From: Streptomyces sp. SN-593 | GTDB taxonomy: Bacteria > Actinomycetota > Actinomycetes > Streptomycetales > Streptomycetaceae | Reading direction: 5' to 3' | Assembly (NCBI RefSeq): GCF_016756395.1 | Contig: NZ_AP018365.1 | Location: forward strand, 7,134,001-7,198,000 | DNA: 64,000 nucleotides | In this document: positions 24,505 through 31,463 of the stretch, in pieces | How positions within the stretch are numbered: the first letter of the stretch is position 1 | Layout of the letters: the number at the start of each line of letters is the position of its first letter | Position numbers and translations under genes: made by a program | The notes under the pieces: model-generated | The model's database searches: none | What the model was told of the DNA's origin: nothing | Seen by the model: the letters and a program-made list of their open reading frames with translations, nothing else

Positions 24505-25179
24505 TCAGGGGACGAGGGAGGGGGCGCCGCCGGCGGTGGCGCGCACCTGTTCCAGGACGCTGTCGAGGTGTGCCCGCGTCGCCTTCTCGGCGGCGTCCGG
24601 GTCCCCGGCCACGATCGCGTCGATGATCGCCAGGTGCTGGGGGAGCGACTGGGCGGGCCGGCCCGCGCGGGCGGCCAACCGGAACTGGTGGCGCACCATC
24701 TGGGCGTTGAGCCGGTCGAGCAGCGACTCGGCCACCGTCTGGCCGCTCGCGGCGGCCACCCGCTCGTGCAGGCGGCGATTGAGGGCGGAGTAGGTGTCCA
24801 GGGCGCCTTCCGCGACGGCCGCGCGCATGCCCTCCCCGATCCCGCCGAGCGCCTGCCGGTCGTCGTCCGTCGCGTGGACGGCCGCCCGCCGCGCACACAG
24901 GACTTCGAGGGCGGAGCGGCACTCCGTGATCAGCACGGCGTCCTCGATCGAGACCACGCGGACCCGCGCGCCCCGGTTCGGGACCAGTTCCACCAGCCCC
25001 TCGGCGGCCAGTTCCTGGAGGGCCTCGCGGACCGAACTGCGGGTGACGCCGAAGCCGTCCGACAACTCCTGCTCCACCAGCCGCTGGCCGGGAACCATGT
25101 CCCCGGCCGCGAGCGCCTGGCGGACGCCCTGCTGCACCGCGCTCCGCCCCGCCCGCCCCGACTTCCGGTCCTGCGCCAC
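24505..25179 (-). CDS. GntR/FCD transcriptional regulator (paralogue B)
   Basis: This 224-residue protein has the same arrangement and length as GntR paralogue A: winged helix-turn-helix with GQRLVEQELSDGFGVTRSSVREALQELAAEGL, NRGARVRVVS, then an FCD domain (TECRSALEVLCARRAA, LNRRLHERV). GTG 25179 is chosen since it aligns with the start of paralogue A; the open frame extends upstream to 25311 but without homology. It is convergent with the symporter gene, from which it is separated by 48 bases. It may regulate the symporter or cross-talk with paralogue A at the same operator. Confidence 0.88.
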   Translation of the reverse strand: MAQDRKSGRAGRSAVQQGVRQALAAGDMVPGQRLVEQELSDGFGVTRSSVREALQELAAEGLVELVPNRGARVRVVSIEDAVLITECRSALEVLCARRAAVHATDDDRQALGGIGEGMRAAVAEGALDTYSALNRRLHERVAAASGQTVAESLLDRLNAQMVRHQFRLAARAGRPAQSLPQHLAIIDAIVAGDPDAAEKATRAHLDSVLEQVRATAGGAPSLVP

Positions 25180-25274
25180 TGCGACCGCCTCGTTGAGTTC
25201 CGCTGTTGTCCGCCGGGAAAATATATCCGGCCGACCCGCGGTCGCACGCGCTGTTCGGCAGGGTCCGCCGGACG

Positions 25275-25331
25275 CGCGGTGACGTGGTGGGGCGGTGGCC
25301 GACCCGGCCACCGCCCCACCACGTCACCGCG
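25275..25331 (-). terminator. 26-bp perfect hairpin after SARP gene
   Basis: Bases 25275-25300 are the exact reverse complement of 25306-25331, with the 5-base loop GACCC. It lies 40 bases past the stop of the leftward SARP gene and upstream of the GntR B promoter, so it most likely isolates the polyketide region's regulator from the catabolic region. Confidence 0.8.
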
Positions 25332-25370
25332 GGACGCGCCCTGCGGGCCCCCGCACGGTGGCCCGCGGCC

Positions 25371-26216
25371 TCACCCCGCCGGCCGCGAGGGGGCCGTCAG
25401 TTGCTGGAGGAACAGCTTGGACTCCTCGACGGCCTCCAACGACGAGTCCCGGCGCAGAATTCCCTGCTGGACCGTCCGGATACGCGGCGACGGCTCCATT
25501 CCCAATTCGTCGCGCAGGTTCTGGTGAAGCTGCTGGAAAGTCGCCAGCGCCTGCCCCGGCCGGCCCGACCGGTACAGCGCGACCATCAATAGCGAGTGGA
25601 TATTCTCGTGCAGCGGGTGCTGCACCACGAGGCCGGACAGTTCGCCTATCACTTCGTGATGGCGCCCCAGCCGCAGATCGGCCTCAATACGCTGCTCCAC
25701 GGTGCCCATGCGCTGTTCCTCGAGCGACACCTGATGGGCCAGCAGGTGCGGGCCGGTGCGCACGTCCACCAGTGCCGGTCCGCGCCAGCGGGCGAGTGCC
25801 TCGCGCAACGCCGCCGAGGCCCGGCCGTTGTCGCCTTCGGCCAGTGCACGGCGCCCGAGAGCGGCGTGCCGGGCGAAGTCCGTGGCGTCGTGGGTGCCTT
25901 CGTCCGCCGACAACTGGTATCCCCAGCCGGTGTACGTTAGCACCTCCTGGGCCACCGCGGCGCTGCTCACCCGGAGGCATTTCGCCAGCAGCCGCCGCAG
26001 CAGCACGATGTAGGTCTGCACCGTGGTGAGCGCGCTCGGCGGGGGAGAGCTTTCCCACAGTTCCTCGACCAGCAGGTCGACGGGGACGACGCGGCCGGCC
26101 CGAACCGCGAGTAACGCCAGTAATTGCCGGGGCTTTGGTGCGCTCGGTGCCGCGTCCCGGTCGCTGGCGCCGACGACCAGGGGCCCGAGAATCCCGATGT
26201 CCAATGCTTCCCCCAC
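25371..26216 (-). CDS. SARP family pathway activator (AfsR/DnrI/RedD type) with two TTA codons
   Basis: The 281-residue protein has the SARP layout: an OmpR-like winged helix DNA-binding domain (GILGPLVV at the start, RQLLALLAVRAGRVVPVDLLVEELW near residues 30-55) and a bacterial transcriptional activation domain from about residue 100 (LGRRALAEGDNGRASAALREALARWRG, and RLGRHHEVIGELSGLV...HPLHENI). Such proteins activate antibiotic biosynthesis promoters through direct repeats. Codons 32 and 35 are TTA (26121-26123 and 26112-26114, minus strand), so translation should depend on the bldA leucyl-tRNA and be late in development. GTG 26216 is the best start though its ribosome site is poor. Likely activates the neighbouring PKS and extender-unit genes. 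Confidence 0.9.
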   Translation of the reverse strand: MGEALDIGILGPLVVGASDRDAAPSAPKPRQLLALLAVRAGRVVPVDLLVEELWESSPPPSALTTVQTYIVLLRRLLAKCLRVSSAAVAQEVLTYTGWGYQLSADEGTHDATDFARHAALGRRALAEGDNGRASAALREALARWRGPALVDVRTGPHLLAHQVSLEEQRMGTVEQRIEADLRLGRHHEVIGELSGLVVQHPLHENIHSLLMVALYRSGRPGQALATFQQLHQNLRDELGMEPSPRIRTVQQGILRRDSSLEAVEESKLFLQQLTAPSRPAG

Positions 26217-26247
26217 GGAAAACGCGTGCGAACAGGGAGTGGATTCG

Positions 26248-26274
26248 AGTATATCCGGTGCGAGTGAATGTGAA
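26248..26274 (-). promoter_or_regulatory. Possible SARP gene promoter
   Basis: On the minus strand TATACT (26253-26248) is a strong -10 match 32 bases before the GTG. TTCACA (26274-26269) lies upstream at a short spacing of 15 bases, so the -35 assignment is uncertain and an activator may be needed. Confidence 0.35.
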
Positions 26275-26660
26275 TTCTAAAGTGGTCTTCCGCAGCATAC
26301 GGCAGGCGACGCATCGGCTGTCAAGGGCACCAAGTTTTGCGCCGGAGTGGCCCGTTCTTGACTTCCGCTTGGTCGTGTCCCCGTTGACGATCTTCGCCGT
26401 GGACTTCGGAGCCGATGGCGAATGCCGGGCCGCGGTGTTTCCGGCCTGAGCTGGTCCGGATTGGGGGAAGCGTGCCGTATACGCGATTGATGCGCATCCC
26501 TGACGGTATTCGAGCTTCAGGGTTCTGTGGCCGGATTCCGGTGAGAATATTCGCCACGGTATACGAACATGTGTGGCCCTCGCCAGGGGTATGACACCGG
26601 AAAACGCGGGGCCCGCCGGAGCGTCGTCCGACGGGCCGTGCGCAGGTGCGCCGCCGACCG

Positions 26661-26696
26661 GTGAGGGCGGCCGGCGTGTGCGCCGACCGCCCTCAC
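26661..26696 (-). terminator. Hairpin after the KAS III-like gene
   Basis: GTGAGGGCGGCCGGCG (26661-26676) pairs with 26681-26696 with one mismatch and a TGTG loop, 25 bases past the stop of the leftward KAS III-like gene. It probably ends the extender-unit operon. Confidence 0.7.
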
Positions 26697-26720
26697 GGGT
26701 GCGGGAGTTGCCGCGATCGT

Positions 26721-27722
26721 TCAGGGCAGGGCGACCACCATCGCGGCGTGCGTCAGCCCGGCTCCGAAGCCGACGAGCAGGGCGAGGTCGCCGCTGCCGG
26801 CCCGGCCCTGGGCCACCATGCGTTCCATCGCCAGCGGGATGGAGGCGGCCGAGGTGTTGCCGGTGTCCGTCACGTCCCGGGACACCGCCACATGGGGAGG
26901 CAGTCCGAGGGCGGCCACCGCGGCGTCGACGATGCGCAGGTTGGCCTGGTGCGGGATGAACGCGCCCAGTTCCGCGGGGTCGGTCCCTGCCGCGGCGAGC
27001 GCCCGGCGGCAGACCTGCGGGACGGTCCCTATCGCCCACCGGTAGACGCTGGGGCCGTTCATCCGCAGGGTCGGCCAGGCGGCCTGGCCGTCCCGCAGTT
27101 CCAACCACGAACCGGAGTGCGCGATGGCCTCCCGGTGTCCGCCGTCGGACCCCCAGACCACCGGGCCGATCCCCGGGGTGTCGGCGGGCCCGACCACGAC
27201 CGCTCCGGCGCCGTCGCCGAACAGGAACGCGGTCGCCCGGTCCCGCAGGTCGATGATGTCGGTCATCTTCTCCGAGCCGACCACCAGCACCCGCCGGGCG
27301 GCCCCCGTCCTGATCAGCGCGTCGGCCACCGCCAGCGCGTGCACGAAGCCGGCGCAGGCCGCGCTCACGTCCATCGCGCCGGCCGACGAGGCACCCGTCA
27401 GGTGGGCGATCTGCGGCGCGGCGGCGGGGGACTGCTCCAGGTGGGACATGGTCGCCAGCAGGACCATGTCCACCTCCTCGGCGGCCACCCCGGCCTGGGC
27501 GAGCGCCTTGAGCGACGCGGCGACCGCCATGCCGACCACGGTCTCCTCCGCGTCGCCGAAGCGGCGCGAGACGATCCCGGAGTGCCGGCGGATCCACTCG
27601 TCGCTGGAGTCGATCAGCTCCACGAGTTCGTCGTTCGGCACCACCCGGCCGGGCCGGTACGCGCCGACGCCCAGGATGCGCGAGCCGGCGGCCCCGGCGG
27701 CCGTGCCGATCGTGCCCGCCAT
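26721..27722 (-). CDS. 3-oxoacyl-ACP synthase III-like protein (FabH/RevR type)
   Basis: This 333-residue thiolase-fold enzyme has the complete KAS III triad: Cys123 (SAACAGF), His258 (PHQANLR) and Asn289 (GNTSAAS). It condenses an acyl-CoA or acyl-ACP with malonyl-ACP. In the reveromycin pathway the homologue RevR works with a ligase (RevS) and a crotonyl-CoA carboxylase/reductase (RevT) to make 2-alkylmalonyl-CoA. The same three genes, in the order CCR-ligase-KAS III, form this operon, so I infer the same role. ATG 27722 overlaps the stop of the ligase gene (ATGA). A starter-unit function for the PKS is an alternative. Confidence 0.9.
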   Translation of the reverse strand: MAGTIGTAAGAAGSRILGVGAYRPGRVVPNDELVELIDSSDEWIRRHSGIVSRRFGDAEETVVGMAVAASLKALAQAGVAAEEVDMVLLATMSHLEQSPAAAPQIAHLTGASSAGAMDVSAACAGFVHALAVADALIRTGAARRVLVVGSEKMTDIIDLRDRATAFLFGDGAGAVVVGPADTPGIGPVVWGSDGGHREAIAHSGSWLELRDGQAAWPTLRMNGPSVYRWAIGTVPQVCRRALAAAGTDPAELGAFIPHQANLRIVDAAVAALGLPPHVAVSRDVTDTGNTSAASIPLAMERMVAQGRAGSGDLALLVGFGAGLTHAAMVVALP

Positions 27723-29470
27723 CACGCCTCCCGCGCCGGTGCCGGGCCGAACTCGCCGTCCAGGTAGCGGCTGCGGGCCAGCCGGCGCTGCACCTTGCCG
27801 CTGGAGGTCTTCGGCAGCGCCCCGCGGCGCAGCAGCACTATCTCGTCGATCCGCAGCCGCTGCCGGTCCCAGACCGCGTCGTGCACCCGCGCCCGCAGCG
27901 CGTCGGCGCCGCCGTTGCGCAGCGCCCGGCCGTCGGCCTCGACCAGGAGCACCAGCCGCTCGGTCCGCCCGTCGTCCAGGGCGAAGGCCGCGGCGCAGTT
28001 GGGGTGCAGCGCCCGGTCCGACACCTCCGCCGACAGCTCTATGTCCTGCGGGTAGAAGTTGCGGCCCTGGTGGATGACCACGTCCTTCAGGCGGCCGGCG
28101 ACGAAGACCTCGCCGTCGTGCAGGAAGCCCAGGTCGCCGGTCCGCAGCCAGGTGCCGCGCGCCTCCTGCCCGGCGATCCGGGCGCCGAAGGACTCGGCGC
28201 TCTCCGCCGGCCGCCCGTGGTAACCGCGGGCCACGCAGGGGCCGTTGATCCAGATCTCGCCGACCCGGCCGGCCGGCTGCTCCGTGCCGGTGCCGGGGTC
28301 CACGACGGCCACCCGCGAGGAGGGCACGGTCACCCCGGACCCCACCAGCCGCACACCGTCCGTCCCCGGCCCGGTCAGCGGCACCACCCGGCCGTCCTGG
28401 AGCGCGGCGGCGTCGGCGCGCAGCAGGGTGGGCGGGCGGTCCTCCGGGCTGCCGCTGAGCTTCAGGGTGTTCTCGGCCAGGCCGTACCCCGGGCACATCG
28501 CCTGCGGGCGGAAGCCGGCCGGGGCGTACGCCTCGGTGAAGTCCGCCACGGCCGTCCAGCGCACCGGTTCGGCGCCGTTGACCGCCACCCGCCAGGAGGA
28601 CAGGTCCAGCCCGGCGGGCAGGCCGGTGTCGGCGACCGAGCGCACGCACAGCTCGTAGGCGAAGCTGGGCGCGGCGGCGTGGGTGCCGCGGAACCGGGAG
28701 ATCGCCTCCAGCCAGCGCGCCGGCCGCCGGATGAACGACTGCGGGGCCATCAGGTAGGCGGGGACGCCGGTGAACAGCGGCATCACCACGCCGAACATCA
28801 GGCCCATGTCGTGGAAGAGCGGCAGCCAGTTGACCACCGTCCCGTCGGAGCGCACGGGCCACAGCTCCACGGTCTCCGCCACGTTGGCGCGGAAGTTGGC
28901 GTGCGTGACCTCGACGCCCTTGGGGTCCCCGGTGGAGCCCGAGGTGTACTGGAGCAGCGCGACGTCGTCCGGGCCGGGGAGGCGCACGGCCGGGGCGTCG
29001 TCCGGGACGTCCGGCAGCGACTCGGTGTCGATCACCGTCAGCCCGGTCAGCAGGTCGGCGAAGTGCTCCTCCACCTCCCGCTTGACGGCGGTCGTGGTGA
29101 GGATCGTCTTCGCGCCCGCGTCGTCGGCGATGCGGCGCGCGCGCTCCATGCCGCGGCGCCGGGTCGGCACCTGCACGGGCGCGCCCGCGGTCCCGGCGTA
29201 CATGCACCCGAGCAGCGCGGCGACGAACTCCAGGCCGGACGGGTACAGCAGGACGGCGGTGCCGCCGGCCAGCCCCGCCGCCTCCAGCGCGGCCGCCCGG
29301 GCCCGGGCCGCCCGGTCGAGCCGTCCGTAGGTCAGGGTCTCCTCGGGGGTCTCGCCGTCGCGCAGGAAGACGTACGCGACGGTGTCCGGCTGCTGCTCGC
29401 TCCGCAGCCGCAACGCCTCGGGCAGGGTGGGGGCCAACTCGGCCGGCAGGGCGAGTTCCATGGCGGTCAC
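27722..29470 (-). CDS. Acyl-AMP/acyl-CoA ligase (FAAL-like, RevS type)
   Basis: The 582-residue adenylate-forming enzyme shows the AMP-binding core YTSGSTGDPKGV (from Tyr175), PLFHDMGL, GYGLAENTL, the TGDLGF hinge region and a C-terminal lysine in PKTSSGKVQRR. The NWLPLFHDMG and GAEPVR motifs are typical of fatty acyl-AMP ligases, which load ACPs, but RevS-type enzymes make acyl-CoA; the two cannot be told apart here. It would activate a medium-chain fatty acid destined for 2-alkylmalonyl-CoA formation. GTG 29470 is preferred, with GGAGGA ten bases upstream; ATG 29461 is alternative. It lies 28 bases after CCR and overlaps the KAS III-like gene. Confidence 0.9.
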   Translation of the reverse strand: MTAMELALPAELAPTLPEALRLRSEQQPDTVAYVFLRDGETPEETLTYGRLDRAARARAAALEAAGLAGGTAVLLYPSGLEFVAALLGCMYAGTAGAPVQVPTRRRGMERARRIADDAGAKTILTTTAVKREVEEHFADLLTGLTVIDTESLPDVPDDAPAVRLPGPDDVALLQYTSGSTGDPKGVEVTHANFRANVAETVELWPVRSDGTVVNWLPLFHDMGLMFGVVMPLFTGVPAYLMAPQSFIRRPARWLEAISRFRGTHAAAPSFAYELCVRSVADTGLPAGLDLSSWRVAVNGAEPVRWTAVADFTEAYAPAGFRPQAMCPGYGLAENTLKLSGSPEDRPPTLLRADAAALQDGRVVPLTGPGTDGVRLVGSGVTVPSSRVAVVDPGTGTEQPAGRVGEIWINGPCVARGYHGRPAESAESFGARIAGQEARGTWLRTGDLGFLHDGEVFVAGRLKDVVIHQGRNFYPQDIELSAEVSDRALHPNCAAAFALDDGRTERLVLLVEADGRALRNGGADALRARVHDAVWDRQRLRIDEIVLLRRGALPKTSSGKVQRRLARSRYLDGEFGPAPAREA

Positions 29471-29498
29471 GTGGGCTAACTCCTCCTGATGGGCCCGG

Positions 29499-30830
29499 TT
29501 ACACGGACCGGAGCGGGTTGAGCTTCTGCTCACCCAGCCGGGCGCGTAGCTGGGGGTCGGTGACGCCGAGTCCCTCCTCGGGTGCCATGCACAGCACGCC
29601 GACCTTGCCGGTGTGCGCGTTCGTCTGCACCAGCCGGGTCGCCTCGCCGGCCTCGGCGAGCGGGTACACCGCGGACAGGACCGGGGAGAGCTTGCCGAGC
29701 TTGCTCAGCCGCATCGTCTCGGTCGCCTCGCTGAGGTTCATCCCGTGGCTGCCGATGATGCGCTTGAGGTTCATCCACAGGTAGCGGTTGTCGTAGTTGT
29801 GCTCGAAGCCGGAGCTCGACCCGCAGGTGACGACGGCGCCGCCGCGGCGGACCACGATGACCGACATGCCGAAGGTGGCCTTGCCGATGTAGTCGAAGAC
29901 GATGTGCGGGTCCTCGCCCACCTCCTGGCGGATCGCGCGGCCCAGCCGCTTGGCGAGTTTCACCGTCGCCGGCCCGGGCTCCGGCTGCGTGCCGATGCCG
30001 ATCTCCTGGCGGTTGATCACGACGTCGCAGCCGAGCTTGCGGGCGATCTCCGCCTTGCGCTCCGAGCTGACCACGCCGATCGGAACGCCGCCGCCGTTCT
30101 TGACCATCTGGACGGCGAACGAGCCGAGCCCGCCGGTCGCGCCCCAGATCAGCACGATGTCGCCCTGCTTCATCCGGGCGCCGTGCTCGCCGATCAGCAT
30201 CCGGTAGGAGGTGCCGCCGCACAGCGGGATGCAGGCGGCCTCCTCCCAGCTCAGGTGGGCGGGCTTGGGCATGAGCTGGGCGGAGCGGACCACCGAGTAG
30301 TGCGCCAGGCCGCCGAAGTTGGTCTCGTAGCCCCACGCCCACATGTCGGAGAGCAGGCTGTCGTTGTGGGTGCGGGGGTCCTCGGTGTCCGCCACCACGG
30401 GGGAGACGGAGACCCGGTCGCCCACCTTCCAGCGGCGCACCCCGGAGCCGGTCCGCACGATGACGCCGGACGCGTCCGAGCCGAGCACGTGGTACGGCTG
30501 GTCGTGCCGCGCGTCCCAACCGCCGCCGCGGCCCAGCCGCTTCAGCGCGTCGAAGGTCGAGATGGGCTCGAACATCGCCGACCACACGGTGTTGTAGTTG
30601 ATGGAGCTGGCCATCACGGCCACCAGCACCTCGTCGGGCGCCAGTTCCGGCATCGGCACCCGGCCCACCCGCACCGACTTGCGCACGTCCTTGCTGGCGC
30701 TGTCCATGCCGATGAACGCGTCGGCGTCCTCGGCCCGCAGATGCGCGGCGACGAAGTCCTCGGGGACCGGAATTCGGCTCAACTCGTCCGGGTCGGCGCC
30801 CCGGAGCACTGCCTCGGTCATGGGTTCCAT
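29499..30830 (-). CDS. ccr: Crotonyl-CoA carboxylase/reductase (alkylmalonyl-CoA supply, RevT type)
   Basis: The 443-residue MDR-fold enzyme has the typical CCR features: VMASSINYNTVWSA near residue 72, SDASGVIVRTG, the WGYETNFGG segment, the NADPH-binding ATGGLGSFAVQ, and FEHNYDNRYLWMNLKRIIGSH near residue 350. CCRs reductively carboxylate 2-enoyl-CoA to ethylmalonyl-CoA or longer alkylmalonyl-CoA. With the coupled ligase and KAS III-like genes it should supply the branch-bearing extender unit for the PKS, whose first AT domain has an atypical motif. ATG 30830 has GGTGAGG just upstream. It is transcribed away from the PKS genes across a 630-base shared control region. Confidence 0.95.
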   Translation of the reverse strand: MEPMTEAVLRGADPDELSRIPVPEDFVAAHLRAEDADAFIGMDSASKDVRKSVRVGRVPMPELAPDEVLVAVMASSINYNTVWSAMFEPISTFDALKRLGRGGGWDARHDQPYHVLGSDASGVIVRTGSGVRRWKVGDRVSVSPVVADTEDPRTHNDSLLSDMWAWGYETNFGGLAHYSVVRSAQLMPKPAHLSWEEAACIPLCGGTSYRMLIGEHGARMKQGDIVLIWGATGGLGSFAVQMVKNGGGVPIGVVSSERKAEIARKLGCDVVINRQEIGIGTQPEPGPATVKLAKRLGRAIRQEVGEDPHIVFDYIGKATFGMSVIVVRRGGAVVTCGSSSGFEHNYDNRYLWMNLKRIIGSHGMNLSEATETMRLSKLGKLSPVLSAVYPLAEAGEATRLVQTNAHTGKVGVLCMAPEEGLGVTDPQLRARLGEQKLNPLRSV

Positions 30831-31463
30831 GTAGCCTCACCTCGGGCCGGACGAAATTCCTGACATGCAGGATGACGAGGACGAAGCTACGGGAGTACGT
30901 TTGCGATAGACACCCCTAACCTTCGGCCCCGCGCACGGCGCGGTGAGCGCCACCGGCATTGCGGTGCCGCCTTTTCCCGGGGTTCGGCGCCGATAGCGGC
31001 CCGGTGTCGCGGTGCCTACTGTTCAGTACGGCGTAACCGATCATCCCGTGCCCGGGTCTTCGGCCGGAACCCCTAACTCCGTGCCCGAGGTTCACCCCTA
31101 GTCCGGGATTCACCCCTAGCGGGACCCGACCCCCCGCGACCTGCTTCCGTGCAGCTCAGGCGGCATATCAGAGCCGCGTCCAACCCCCTTCGCGGGACCC
31201 CGCGCAGCGGCCCGGGCGGTCCTTGGCGGTGCGGCTGCCCGGGGTGGGAAAGCGGCCCCGCGAGGGCCCCGACAACGACCGCACATTACTAGGGGCCGAT
31301 AGGGGGACCGGGGCGGTTGGGGGCTTGGGTAGCCTACCTGGAAACGGGGTGCTGCGTACGCCTGGCAATTGAGATCGATGACGGGTTCTTCGAAGATCTC
31401 CAGTTCTCTTGATATGCCGACCTTGTATCGGACGTCGACCAGCTCGGGGCCGTGGGAGCGATA
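30831..31463. promoter_or_regulatory. Divergent control region of the extender-unit operon and PKS genes
   Basis: The 633-base gap contains no credible gene. The heptamer CCCCTAA/G occurs at 30913-30919, 31070-31076, 31095-31101 and 31113-31119, and inverted (CTAGGGG) at 31289-31295. Two of the copies sit in an 11-bp direct repeat, TTCACCCCTAG. This arrangement between the two main biosynthetic operons marks it as the target of a pathway activator, the SARP upstream or a regulator outside the window. Confidence 0.6.
31091..31119 (+). repeat. TTCACCCCTAG direct repeat, 18-bp period
   Basis: TTCACCCCTAG is present exactly at 31091-31101 and 31109-31119; a third, partial copy AACCCCTAA precedes it at 31068-31076. 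Short direct repeats spaced by about two helical turns or less are typical activator sites of antibiotic clusters. Confidence 0.7.

Larger units (their letters stand above)
26217..26720. other. A/T-richer intergenic region upstream of the SARP gene
   Basis: About 500 bases with clearly lower GC than the surroundings and no convincing gene. It spans the terminator of the extender-unit operon on its right edge and the SARP promoter region on its left edge. Confidence 0.7.

Noticed and set aside
26321-26557. Small minus-strand frame (78 codons) in the region upstream of the SARP gene
   Set aside because: No ribosome site, no recognisable motif, and composition of non-coding DNA.
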